A DNA stretch of 64,000 nt, from NCBI RefSeq assembly GCF_002419965.1, contig NZ_DIHC01000010.1, forward strand, positions 1 through 64,000, given 5' to 3'. Below the pieces are notes generated by a model that was given only the letters and a program-made list of their open reading frames with translations, ran no database searches and was not told the DNA's origin. How positions within the stretch are numbered: the stretch's first letter is position 1; the number at the start of each line of letters is the position of its first letter. The position numbers and the translations under genes are program-made. This stretch comes from Pseudomonas sp. UBA5706 (GTDB lineage: Bacteria > Pseudomonadota > Gammaproteobacteria > Pseudomonadales > Pseudomonadaceae). Of the stretch, positions 8,619 through 17,198 are shown piece after piece.

Positions 8619-10328
8619 TTATGCCAGACCCTCCCACGCAAACTCCACAGAGGCCGTGCGGCCGTCTTCGGACCACTGGCAGCGGTCGCTGAGACGGCGA
8701 ACCAGACTCAGCCCGCGTCCCGACAATTGGTCGATTGCAGGCGGCAAGGCCAGCACGTGCCGGACGTCGAAGCCCCTGCCGCTGTCATGCACCTGAACGA
8801 TGAGGCGCCCACCCTGCGCCACCGGGATTATCTGAAAGTTAAAGCGGATGAACCCTTCCTCTAGCGCATCCAGTCGCTGGCCGCGCTGCTGGTAATACAG
8901 CGCAAATCCGTCAGCGTCGCATTTGAGTGCTGAATCCAGTCCCAGCACGCCATGCTCCAGAGCGTTGCTGTACAGCTCGGCTAGCACGATGTACAGCTCG
9001 CTGCTCTGCTGGCGCAGGCCATGCACCTCCTGTAACAACTGCAGCATATAAGGCAGCGGGTTGAAGCGCCTGAGGGTCGAGGCACGAAATTCGAAACTCG
9101 CCGACCAGTCCAGCGGGCTGGAGTCTCCACTGTCGGTATAGACCACCGAGGGCGGCCCGAGTGATTCTGGCTCCGTGAATCCGACCTCCAGCATGCTCAC
9201 GTCATCGCGCACCTGCCCACGGAATCGCGCCAGCGCCCATTGCACCTCTTCGATCAGGGTAGCTGGGTTACGGTTGGAGACGAACACATTCTGCAGACGC
9301 CGGGCACCAAACATCTCGCCGCTTTCATCGGTGCTGTCCACCACGCCGTCGGAGAGCAGGAACACCCGGTCCCCCGCAGCGAAAGGGTAAACCTGAGTGT
9401 TGTCATCGAAACTGCTGGCGCTGAGCACCCCTAACGGTAAATGCGCTGACACCAGTGGGGTGTGGGACCGCCCGTCGCTGTGCAACAGGTAGCCATCGGG
9501 CAGCCCACCGTTCCAGACTTCGACCAGTTGCTGCTGGAAGTTCACGCAGATCAGCGCCGCGCAGCAAAACATGTCAACCGGGAGGATGCGCTTGAGCTTG
9601 GCGTTCATCTCGCGCAGGGTTTCCGGCAGACCGTACCCCTTGGCGGTCATTCCATAGAACACTTCGGCCAGCGGCATGGCCCCGACGGCGGCGGGCAACC
9701 CATGGCCGGTGAAATCGCCCAGTAGCACATGCATGTTCCCGGAGGGCGCCCAGGCTGCCAGCAGCAGGTCGCCGTTGAACAGCGCGTAGGGCGATTGCAG
9801 GTAGCGGATGTTCGGCGCGCTGAGGCAACCGGAGTGGGCGATTTGATCGAACACCGCTTTGGCCACGCGCTGTTCGTTGAGCAGGTATTTGTGGTGCCGG
9901 GCGATCAGGTCGCGCTGTTGCAGGACGGTTTCCTGCAGCAGCCGCAGGCGGTTCATTGCATTGATCTTGGCCGCCAGGATCACCTGATTGTAGGGCTTGG
10001 CAACGAAGTCATCGCCACCTGCATCCAGGCAACGAGCGAGGGCTTCGCCTTCGGTCAGGGACGTCAGGAATATGATCGGGACCAGCGCTTCACCGGCCAG
10101 CTCCTTGATCCGTCGGGCGGCCTCGAAGCCGTCCATCACCGGCATCAGCGCATCCATCAGGACCAGTTGCGGGCGACGCTGCTCGAACATCGCCACTGCT
10201 TCGGCCCCGTCGCAAGCATTGAGCGCCTCGTGACCCTGACGGCTGATGATGGCTGAGAGCAGCATTCGGTCGCTGGCATTGTCATCGGCGATGAGGATCG
10301 TCAGGCGCTCGGGGGGAGAAGCGGCCAT
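8619..10328 (-). CDS. hsbR: Response regulator with PP2C phosphatase and kinase domains, HsbR
   Basis: Partner-switching regulator of the HptB pathway. The 569 residues are a receiver domain (1-125, phosphoacceptor Asp59 in LVLMDALMPVMDG), a SpoIIE/RsbU-type PP2C phosphatase (about 190-400, with LLGDFTGHGLPAAVGAMPL and VFLLSDGVVDSTDESGE), and a C-terminal RsbW-like ATPase (about 430-565, with ELYSNALEHGVLGLD and VHDSGRGFDVR). It controls phosphorylation of HsbA. I use the ATG at 10328, which overlaps the hsbA stop by one base; the open frame runs back to 10406 inside hsbA. Confidence 0.92.
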   Translation of the reverse strand: MAASPPERLTILIADDNASDRMLLSAIISRQGHEALNACDGAEAVAMFEQRRPQLVLMDALMPVMDGFEAARRIKELAGEALVPIIFLTSLTEGEALARCLDAGGDDFVAKPYNQVILAAKINAMNRLRLLQETVLQQRDLIARHHKYLLNEQRVAKAVFDQIAHSGCLSAPNIRYLQSPYALFNGDLLLAAWAPSGNMHVLLGDFTGHGLPAAVGAMPLAEVFYGMTAKGYGLPETLREMNAKLKRILPVDMFCCAALICVNFQQQLVEVWNGGLPDGYLLHSDGRSHTPLVSAHLPLGVLSASSFDDNTQVYPFAAGDRVFLLSDGVVDSTDESGEMFGARRLQNVFVSNRNPATLIEEVQWALARFRGQVRDDVSMLEVGFTEPESLGPPSVVYTDSGDSSPLDWSASFEFRASTLRRFNPLPYMLQLLQEVHGLRQQSSELYIVLAELYSNALEHGVLGLDSALKCDADGFALYYQQRGQRLDALEEGFIRFNFQIIPVAQGGRLIVQVHDSGRGFDVRHVLALPPAIDQLSGRGLSLVRRLSDRCQWSEDGRTASVEFAWEGLA

Positions 10329-10636
10329 CAGCCGACGTCGAAGAGTTTGTCGAAGTTGGAAATGGCGAGGATTTTTTTGACGTCCGAATTGCAATTCGTC
10401 AAGCAAACCTTGGCTATCGATCGGTCACCGCCTGCGTGGTCCCGCAGTAGCAAAAGCATGCCCAGCGCCGAGCTGTCGAGGTAGTTGGTGTCCTTGAGAT
10501 CGACTACGTAACGCCTGGCCTTGGTCTCCTGCTCATAGGCTTTGCGGAAATCCTGGTGCGTCGAAAAATCGAAACGCCCCTTGATCTTGATGGTCAGTTG
10601 CTGCTCGTCGGGGGAACGATCGGAAGTTACTGACAT
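10328..10636 (-). CDS. hsbA: Anti-anti-sigma factor HsbA (STAS domain)
   Basis: Small STAS protein (102 residues) whose phosphorylation state is set by HsbR. In P. aeruginosa it partitions between FlgM (motile) and a diguanylate cyclase (sessile). The motif DSSALGMLLLLRDHA carries Ser56 in this numbering, the residue known to be phosphorylated. I chose the second ATG (10636) because AAGGGA lies 7 bases before it but only 1 base before the ATG at 10642. The 1-base overlap with hsbR indicates coupling. Confidence 0.9.
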   Translation of the reverse strand: MSVTSDRSPDEQQLTIKIKGRFDFSTHQDFRKAYEQETKARRYVVDLKDTNYLDSSALGMLLLLRDHAGGDRSIAKVCLTNCNSDVKKILAISNFDKLFDVG

Positions 10637-10862
10637 AGGCATATCCCTTGTATGAAACGGCGTCAGACTCTTGAAGTTTTAGCACTGGATGTGCGGCGCA
10701 GCAAATGGAAGATTCGGGTCTTGCGTTTGCCTGCGTTCGGCCTGCATTCACGTCGCGATTCGCGTCTGCTGAACGTTCGTGCCGAACGAGCGAAATCAAG
10801 AGCGAACGCAAGCATTGAACGCTGATCCGATCCCTGTGGAAGATGCGCAGGTTTCTTGATCG

Positions 10863-11040
10863 TTACCACGCGGAGCGTGGGAACCATTACAACGCTGTAT
10901 CTGCGCCCGCCTCTGTCTTGTCGATCGTGCCCACGCTCTGCGTGGGAACCATCACAACGCGGTATCTGCACCCGCCTCTGTCTTGTCGATCGTACCCACG
11001 CTCTGCATGAGGACGCATCCTCTGACGCTAAGCGTCATGC
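10863..11040. repeat. Dispersed palindromic repeats, about 65 bp period
   Basis: The unit 'ctctgtcttgtcgatcgt' plus a gcccacgctctgcgtgggaac-type palindrome occurs at 10911 and again at 10976 (65-base period), with an inverted palindrome (acgcggagcgtgggaac) at 10868. The right end carries gaggacgcatcctctgacgctaagcgtca, which matches part of the 1-690 repeat unit. It fills the fliJ-hsbA gap. Between 10637 and 10862 I see no gene. Confidence 0.75.
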
Positions 11041-11057
11041 CGATAGGGAATCAATCC

Positions 11058-11507
11058 TCAGAACTGCTCCTGCCGCGGCAAACGCTGAGAAAGTTCATCG
11101 AGCAATTTCTGCTCGCGCTTGTCTTCAAGCGCCCGCGCCTCATCGATGTAGCGCTGCACCAATTTGCGCAGCCCCTCGACTCGGGCATAAGCCTTCTGCC
11201 ATTCACCACGGGCCTTGTTCAAATTGTTCTGATGCCAATTGAGACTCTGGCGCTGCTGGCTGACGGCGGTTTCCAGCTGGTTAAGAAAGCGTTGGTAGTT
11301 CATCAGCCACTGGCCTGACACTCCATGAGCGCCTTTATCGATCCACTGCTGCTGGTAGTCGGAACGAAATTTCTCCAGCTCGCCGAGCTTGGTTTCGGCC
11401 AGCCGCACCTGCCCCTGGAAATGTCCAAGACGCTGGACAGCGGCTTTCTCGGCCTTCTCGGCCATGTCCACCACTGGCATCAGACGGGCCGCACGACTTT
11501 GCGCCAC
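11058..11507 (-). CDS. fliJ: Flagellar export chaperone FliJ
   Basis: Coiled-coil stalk of the export ATPase that also cycles chaperones. The 149 residues are almost wholly helical and rich in Gln, Leu, Glu and Arg (FQGQVRLAETKLGELEKF, WHQNNLNKARGEWQKAYARV), as in FliJ. It starts 6 bases after the fliI stop and is last in the fliEFGHIJ run. Confidence 0.94.
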   Translation of the reverse strand: MAQSRAARLMPVVDMAEKAEKAAVQRLGHFQGQVRLAETKLGELEKFRSDYQQQWIDKGAHGVSGQWLMNYQRFLNQLETAVSQQRQSLNWHQNNLNKARGEWQKAYARVEGLRKLVQRYIDEARALEDKREQKLLDELSQRLPRQEQF

Positions 11508-11513
11508 GACCTA

Positions 11514-12872
11514 TCAGCCCCCAGCCTGGGGATTGAAGATCTTCGCCAACTGCGCCTCGCTGCTTTGCATGCTTTCGTTGTCGTGCAGGCCCTGGCGCAG
11601 ATATTGCACCAGCTGCGGCTGCAAATTGATCGCCAAATCGGTTTCGCGATCACCGCCCGCCACGTAGGCGCCGACGCTGATCAAGTCGCGACTCTGCTGA
11701 TAGCGCGACCATAATTGCTTGAAGTATTGCGCCTGGACCATGTGCTCGGGCGATACCACCGATGGCATGACCCGGCTGATAGAGGCCTCGATATCAATGG
11801 CCGGGTAATGCCCCTCCTCCGCCAGACGCCGCGACAGCACGATGTGACCGTCGAGCACACCCCGCGCAGAGTCGGCAATCGGGTCCTGCTGGTCATCACC
11901 CTCGGACAGCACCGTATAAAACGCCGTGATCGATCCTCCACCCTTCTCTGCATTACCGGCGCGCTCAACCAGCTTGGGCAGCTTGGCGAATACCGAGGGC
12001 GGATAGCCCTTGGTCGCCGGCGGCTCGCCGATCGCCAGGGCAATTTCACGCTGGGCCTGAGCGAAACGAGTCAGCGAGTCCATGAGCAGGAGCACATTCT
12101 TGCCCTTGTCGCGGAAATATTCGGCAATGCGCGTGCAGTACATGGCTGCGCGCAGACGCATCAACGGCGCATCATCCGCCGGAGAGGCAACGACCACCGA
12201 GCGTTTAAGGCCCTCTTCGCCGAGGATATGCTCGATAAATTCCTTCACCTCACGGCCCCGCTCGCCGATCAGGCCGACCACGATGATGTCGGCCTCGGTG
12301 AACCGGGTCATCATGCCCAACAGCACACTCTTGCCCACGCCCGTACCGGCGAACAGGCCAAGGCGCTGGCCACGACCGACCGTCAACAAACCGTTAATGC
12401 AGCGAATGCCCACGTCCAGCGGCTGGCTGATCGGGTCGCGCTTGAGCGGGTTGATGGTGGGGCCGTCCAGCGGTACCCAGTCTTCGGCCTTCATGCCGCC
12501 CTTGCCGTCCAGCGGACGCCCGGCGCCGTCGAGCACACGACCAAGCATGGTCATGCCCATCGGCAGGCGGCCAGTGTCGGGCAGCGGCACCACGCGCGCA
12601 CCCGGAGCGATACCGGCGACGCTGCCCACCGGCATCAGGAACACCTTGCCACCGGCAAAGCCCATGACTTCGGCTTCGACTTCCACCGGATGATGACTGT
12701 CGTCGTTAATCACCACGCAGCGGCTGCCCATGGCGGCGCGCAGGCCTTCGGCCTCAAGCGTCAATCCCACCATGCGCAGCAAGCGGCCTTCGACCACAGG
12801 CTGCACGGGCAGGGTAATGGCGCCGGCGTAGGTGCTCAGGCGCTTGCCGAAGCTGGTGCGCTCAAGACGCAT
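11514..12872 (-). CDS. fliI: Flagellum-specific ATPase FliI
   Basis: Export ATPase homologous to F1-beta. The 452 residues have Walker A in LFAGTGVGKSVLL, Walker B in NVLLLMDSLTRFAQAQREI, and the type III ATPase signature IADSARGVLDGHIVLSRRLAE. The ATG at 12872 (MRLERTSFGKRLSTY) gives the usual Pseudomonas N-terminus and overlaps fliH by 11 bases; the open frame continues to 12908 but deeper into fliH. Confidence 0.97.
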   Translation of the reverse strand: MRLERTSFGKRLSTYAGAITLPVQPVVEGRLLRMVGLTLEAEGLRAAMGSRCVVINDDSHHPVEVEAEVMGFAGGKVFLMPVGSVAGIAPGARVVPLPDTGRLPMGMTMLGRVLDGAGRPLDGKGGMKAEDWVPLDGPTINPLKRDPISQPLDVGIRCINGLLTVGRGQRLGLFAGTGVGKSVLLGMMTRFTEADIIVVGLIGERGREVKEFIEHILGEEGLKRSVVVASPADDAPLMRLRAAMYCTRIAEYFRDKGKNVLLLMDSLTRFAQAQREIALAIGEPPATKGYPPSVFAKLPKLVERAGNAEKGGGSITAFYTVLSEGDDQQDPIADSARGVLDGHIVLSRRLAEEGHYPAIDIEASISRVMPSVVSPEHMVQAQYFKQLWSRYQQSRDLISVGAYVAGGDRETDLAINLQPQLVQYLRQGLHDNESMQSSEAQLAKIFNPQAGG

Positions 12873-13674
12873 CGATCGCCCCCAAGGGATACACGGTCTT
12901 TTCAGCACTCCGAATGGCTTCTTCCAGCTCTATGGTGACGTCCGGCAGCGCGGGATGCAGGGCCTGCTCATGAAGCTGGTCGAACATCTTGCCGATGGCC
13001 TGACCGATGCGACTTTCGACAGTCGCATCGATGCGGCTGTGCTCGGTCTCGACCCGGCAGCCGCCGGGCTGCAGCGTATCGTCTTCGAGAATGCGCCAGC
13101 TCTCTTCATGGCGCTCGCGCAGGGCTTTGACCTGCGCAAAGTCCTGGGAGTTGATCAGGATGCGCACGTTGGCAGCCCCCATCGGCAGCAGGCGCAGAGC
13201 ATCCTGCAGCACTTTGCCGATCTGGTTGGAGTCGGTTTTCAGTTCGCGCTGGATCACCTGGCGGGCCACATGCTCGACCAGCTGAATCATGGCTTTTTCG
13301 ATCTGCGCATCCTGGTCGGCAATCGGTTCGAACAGTTGTGTCATCAGGTGATCGAGGGTTTCCAGCTTGGCAGCCAGCGCCACTTCCGCCTCCTGGCGAA
13401 CCTTGAGCTGGGTGCTGTGAAAACCTTCCTTCTCGCCGATGGCGAAACCTTCGTTGTAAGCGTCCTGACGAATGCTTTCCAGCTCTTCGAGGGTCAGCGG
13501 CTGGACTTCCTCGATCGGCACTTCCTCGCTTTCGGCAGGCTCCGGCTCGGTCACCGTTTCGGGCTCAGGCGCTCGCACCTGAGGATCGAAGCTGGGCAAC
13601 TTCCAGACATCGATCCCTTGCAGATCCTTGGCGCGGATGAGCTCGCTGGGCGGTTCTTTATCGGAGCTGAACAT
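12862..13674 (-). CDS. fliH: Flagellar assembly protein FliH
   Basis: Regulator of FliI and tether to FliN at the C ring. The 270 residues start with a charged, Pro/Glu-rich segment (EPEPAESEEVPIEEVQPLTLEEL), followed by a coiled coil and the FliH C-terminal domain (AMIQLVEHVARQVIQRELK ... ILINSQDFAQVKALRE). I prefer ATG 13674 (MFSSDKEPPSEL) to the upstream GTG at 13683 because an AGG precedes the ATG at good spacing. Confidence 0.93.
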   Translation of the reverse strand: MFSSDKEPPSELIRAKDLQGIDVWKLPSFDPQVRAPEPETVTEPEPAESEEVPIEEVQPLTLEELESIRQDAYNEGFAIGEKEGFHSTQLKVRQEAEVALAAKLETLDHLMTQLFEPIADQDAQIEKAMIQLVEHVARQVIQRELKTDSNQIGKVLQDALRLLPMGAANVRILINSQDFAQVKALRERHEESWRILEDDTLQPGGCRVETEHSRIDATVESRIGQAIGKMFDQLHEQALHPALPDVTIELEEAIRSAEKTVYPLGAIDAS

Positions 13675-13689
13675 CGACTGCACCTGTTG

Positions 13690-14706
13690 TTAAATCATTT
13701 CCTCGCCACCCTTGCCGCCGAGAACGATTTCTCCGGCCTCCGCCATACGGCGAGCAATGGTGAGGATTTCTTTCTGGGCGCCTTCCACATCGCTGACGCG
13801 AACCGGGCCTTTGGCTTCCAGATCGTCGCGCAGCAACTCGGCAGCACGTTTGGACATGTTCTTGAAAATCTTTTCCTTGATCGCCTCGTCCGAGCCCTTG
13901 AGGGCCAGCACCAGCACATCGGAAGAGACTTCGCGCAACAGGGCCTGGATACCACGATCGTCGACATCGGACAGGTTGTTGAAGACGAACATGAGGTCTT
14001 CGATCTGTGTCGACAGGTCTTCGTCCACTTCACGGATGGAGTCCATGAGCTGGCCTTCGATCGAACTGTCGAGGAAGTTCATGATGTCCGCTGCACGCTT
14101 GATACCACCCAACGTGGTACGCGACGTGTTGGCGTTGCCCGAGAACTGCTTCTCGAGGATCTGGTTCAATTCTTTCAGGGCCGCCGGTTGTACCGTATTC
14201 AACGACGAAACGCGAAGAATGATGTCCAGACGCACCTTATGGTCGAAATGGCTCAGTACTTCACCGGCCTGGTCGGCGTCCAGGTAGGCAACCACGATGG
14301 CCTGGATCTGCGGGTGCTCGTAGCGGATAACGTCCGCGACGGCGCGCGGCTCCATCCACTTGAGGCTGTCCAGGCCGCTGGTGTTGCCGCCCAACAGGAT
14401 GCGGTCGATCAGGCCATTGGCCTTGTCCTCGCCCAGCGCCTGGGTCAGCATCTTGCGGATGTAGCCGTCCGAGCCGATGCCCACGCCGGTCTGGTCACCG
14501 ACGACATCGACGAACTCGCTCATCACCTGCTCGACCTGCTCGCGATGGACGTTGCGCATCTGCGCCATGGCCACGCCCACACGCTGGACTTCTTTGGGGC
14601 CCATGTGGCGCAACACCTGCGCAGCGTCCGTCTCACCCAGGGTAAGGAGCAGGATTGCCGCCTTGTCAACGCGGTTCAACTTGATCGCAGCACGATTTTC
14701 ACTCAT
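13690..14706 (-). CDS. fliG: Flagellar motor switch protein FliG
   Basis: Rotor protein that contacts the MotA stator and changes conformation on switching. The 338 residues carry the N-terminal domain (KAAILLLTLGETDAAQVLRHM), the EHPQ motif of the middle domain (YEHPQIQAIVVAYL), and the charged C-terminal helix (RGIQALLREVSSDVLVLALKGSDEAIKEKI). It overlaps fliF by 8 bases and ends 15 bases before fliH. Confidence 0.98.
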   Translation of the reverse strand: MSENRAAIKLNRVDKAAILLLTLGETDAAQVLRHMGPKEVQRVGVAMAQMRNVHREQVEQVMSEFVDVVGDQTGVGIGSDGYIRKMLTQALGEDKANGLIDRILLGGNTSGLDSLKWMEPRAVADVIRYEHPQIQAIVVAYLDADQAGEVLSHFDHKVRLDIILRVSSLNTVQPAALKELNQILEKQFSGNANTSRTTLGGIKRAADIMNFLDSSIEGQLMDSIREVDEDLSTQIEDLMFVFNNLSDVDDRGIQALLREVSSDVLVLALKGSDEAIKEKIFKNMSKRAAELLRDDLEAKGPVRVSDVEGAQKEILTIARRMAEAGEIVLGGKGGEEMI

Positions 14707-16477
14707 CTGTGTTGATCCACTCTTTTACGACCTGAGCCACACGAGCCGGGTCTTCTGCCACCAGGCTCTTGATAGCGTTGAGCTGCGCGTCATAACCCTC
14801 ACTCGGGCTCGGCAGCAGGATGCTTTGCGGACCGCCCAGCGTAACGCGGTCATTACCCAGCTCACCGTCCATTCCGACCATGCCACCCAGTTCCATGTCG
14901 CCGTCGGCAACCTGGCCCTTCGGATTGGTAATGTTCTTCAACACTGGACGCAGGACCCCGAAGACCAGCACCAGGATGAAGAGAACACCCATCGCCTGTT
15001 TGACGATGTCCCAGAACCACGGTTGCGAGTAGAACGGAATGTCCGGAATCACTTCGCCACGATCGGCCGAGAACGGTACGTTGATCACGCTGACACTGTC
15101 ACCACGGCTGGCATCGAAGCCTACGGCGTCCTGCACCAGACGGGTAAAGCGCGTCAGTTGATCGGCGGTCCATGGCACCATGGTAGTTTCGCCGTTAGCC
15201 GGATTGACCTTGACCTGATCGTCCACCACCACCGCTACCGACAGGCGATTGATCTTGCCCTGCTGTTGCTTGGTATGGCTGATGGAACGGTCCAGTTCGA
15301 AATTCTTGGTCGACTGGTTACGCTTGTCGGCCGGGTACGGCGCCAACATTGGCTGACCGGTGGCCGGGTCCATGATCTGTTGACCGTTAGCGTCGAGCAG
15401 CGGCTGGCCCGGCGCGATCGGGCCAGTAGCACCGGCAGCACCGGCGGTAGCGTTCTGCGGCGCAGTAGCCGGGCCGGGCGGCTGGTTGCTCAGGGCACCT
15501 GGAACACCTTGCGGACCGCTGCTGCTGGAGCGTTGTTCGTTGACTGTCTGCTCGCTGCGCAAGGCAGGCTGGTCAGGGTTGAAGCTTTCGGCAGTGGATT
15601 CCACCGCGCTGAAATCGACGTCGGCCGACACTTCAGCCTTGTAGCGGTCATTGCCCAATACCGGTTGCAAAATGTTCTGCACGCGCTGGGTCAGCATGCT
15701 TTCCATACGACGGGTGTAGTCGAATTGTTTGCCGGCCATCGTCAGTTCGGAGTTTTCCGCCTGATCGGACAGCAGGTTGCCTTTCTGGTCCACGACAGTG
15801 ACCTGTGACTTGGTCAGCTCGGGAACGCTGGTCGCCACCAGATTGACGATGGCCATCACCTGACCCGGCTCAAGGCTGCGACCGGCGTACATTTCAACCA
15901 GCACCGACGCGGTTGGCTTACGGTCGTCACGGACGAATACCGAGCTTTTCGGAATCGCCAGGTGCACGCGAGCGGCCTTGATGTTGTTCAGGCTGGAGAT
16001 GGTGCGCGCCAGCTCGCCTTCCAGGCCACGACGGTAACGGGTGGCTTCCATGAACTGGCTGGTGCCCAGGCCCTGATCCTTGTCGAGGATCTCGAAACCC
16101 ACGTTGCCGTCGCTCTGTGCGATTCCGGCGCCAGCCAGCTTGATCCGGGCGCGGGACAGGTCGTCGGACTTGACCAGCAAGGCCCCCGAATTAGGCTCCA
16201 CGGTATAGGGAATGTCGGCCTGCGCCAGCGTATCCATCACCTGTTTGGTGTCCACGCCCGACAGGCTGCCATACAGAGGCTTGTAGTCCGGCTGTTGTGA
16301 CCAAAGCACGACGGCAAAACCAATCGCCACGCTGGCAGCCAGACCGACCATGAGGCCGACCTGACGCAGCATGGTCATCTCGGAAAGATTTTGCAGGAAC
16401 GCCAGACCGAACATCGGCGGCTTGCTTCCTGTCGCACCCGCTTTGGCGGGTACGTTATCGACGACGGCTTCAGCCAT
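14699..16477 (-). CDS. fliF: Flagellar MS-ring protein FliF
   Basis: Inner-membrane ring on which the C ring and export gate are built. The 592 residues have an N-terminal transmembrane helix (about 41-62, VGLMVGLAASVAIGFAVVLW), the YscJ/FliF domains (YKPLYGSLSGVDTKQVMDTL, RVHLAIPKSSVFVRD), a long Pro/Gly/Ala/Gln linker (about 310-380), a second helix around residues 470-490, and a C-terminal FliG-binding tail (DPARVAQVVKEWINTDE). It starts 14 bases after fliE. Confidence 0.98.
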   Translation of the reverse strand: MAEAVVDNVPAKAGATGSKPPMFGLAFLQNLSEMTMLRQVGLMVGLAASVAIGFAVVLWSQQPDYKPLYGSLSGVDTKQVMDTLAQADIPYTVEPNSGALLVKSDDLSRARIKLAGAGIAQSDGNVGFEILDKDQGLGTSQFMEATRYRRGLEGELARTISSLNNIKAARVHLAIPKSSVFVRDDRKPTASVLVEMYAGRSLEPGQVMAIVNLVATSVPELTKSQVTVVDQKGNLLSDQAENSELTMAGKQFDYTRRMESMLTQRVQNILQPVLGNDRYKAEVSADVDFSAVESTAESFNPDQPALRSEQTVNEQRSSSSGPQGVPGALSNQPPGPATAPQNATAGAAGATGPIAPGQPLLDANGQQIMDPATGQPMLAPYPADKRNQSTKNFELDRSISHTKQQQGKINRLSVAVVVDDQVKVNPANGETTMVPWTADQLTRFTRLVQDAVGFDASRGDSVSVINVPFSADRGEVIPDIPFYSQPWFWDIVKQAMGVLFILVLVFGVLRPVLKNITNPKGQVADGDMELGGMVGMDGELGNDRVTLGGPQSILLPSPSEGYDAQLNAIKSLVAEDPARVAQVVKEWINTDE

Positions 16478-16491
16478 GACTTAAATCGCCC

Positions 16492-16821
16492 TCAAACCGG
16501 CATTTGCATGATGTCTTGGTACGCCTGAACCAGCTTGTTGCGTACCTGGGTCAGCGCCTGGAACGAAACGCTGGCTTTTTGCGAGGAGATCATCACGTCG
16601 GTGAGATCCACGCCGCTCTTGCCCATTTCAAAAGCAGTGGACAGTTGGTTCGACGCCTGCTGGGTGTCGTTAACCTTGTTTACGGCCATGCCGAGCATGT
16701 CCGAAAAGCTGCTTGCACCCGTCATTTCCGGGGCTTCGATGGCCTTGGGCTTGGCCATTGCATCCATCTGCATGGAGCGCATGTCCAACATCAAGCGATT
16801 AAATTCAACACCTTGGCTCAT
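16492..16821 (-). CDS. fliE: Flagellar hook-basal body protein FliE
   Basis: Rod-MS ring adaptor and first export substrate. The 109 residues begin MSQGVEFNRLMLDMRSM, and the C-terminal helix contains VDLTDVMISSQKASVSFQAL and VRNKLVQAYQDIMQMPV, typical of FliE. The ATG at 16821 is preceded by GAGAGAGAAG. The slightly longer open frame to 16836 starts at a non-ATG codon. It is first in fliEFGHIJ and lies behind a sigma-54 box. Confidence 0.96.
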   Translation of the reverse strand: MSQGVEFNRLMLDMRSMQMDAMAKPKAIEAPEMTGASSFSDMLGMAVNKVNDTQQASNQLSTAFEMGKSGVDLTDVMISSQKASVSFQALTQVRNKLVQAYQDIMQMPV

Positions 16822-16882
16822 GGACTTCTCTCTCAAAAGGGCCGCAAATTTTTGACACCGATTCAGCGGTTACCCATGTAGT

Positions 16883-16898
16883 AGCAACAACGGTGCCA
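16883..16898 (-). promoter_or_regulatory. Sigma-54 promoter for fliEFGHIJ
   Basis: Minus-strand TGGCACCGTTGTTGCT has GG-N10-GC and one mismatch to the full consensus, 62 bases before fliE. FleR-dependent control is inferred from the P. aeruginosa hierarchy. Confidence 0.9.
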
Positions 16899-17054
16899 GA
16901 CCAATAGCGGCACAATGCTATGTTTCATGAAAGTAGTTGGATGGTTACAAAATCGGGGAGGACGCCCGCAGAGATGAGGCGCCGGCTTGCTACGAATGCA
17001 TGCCCTCGCAGGGCGTGGCAACGATCATGGCTGGAGCACCTGCGATCGTTTATT

Positions 17055-17180
17055 CATGATCGTTCCCAAGCTCCGCGTGGGAACGCCAACTTTTGACGCT
17101 TGGCGTCCAACATCTGCGTGACGCAAAGCATCAGTGGATGCATTTCCACGCAGAGCGTAGGAACGATCAAAAACGCTCTG
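17055..17180. repeat. Palindromic repeats between fliE promoter and fleR
   Basis: gttcccaagctccgcgtgggaac, the dyad tgacgcttggcgtcc and a further ccacgcagagcgtagg palindrome relate this stretch to the arrays at 1-690 and 10863-11040. It may help end the fleSR transcript. No gene is visible between 16899 and 17198. Confidence 0.7.
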
Positions 17181-17198
17181 CCAGAGGGAATCGTTTAT

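Noticed and set aside
12832..14715. 627-codon plus-strand open frame antisense to fliH and fliG
   Set aside because: Long only because of codon bias in the true genes; no recognisable domain and no start signal.
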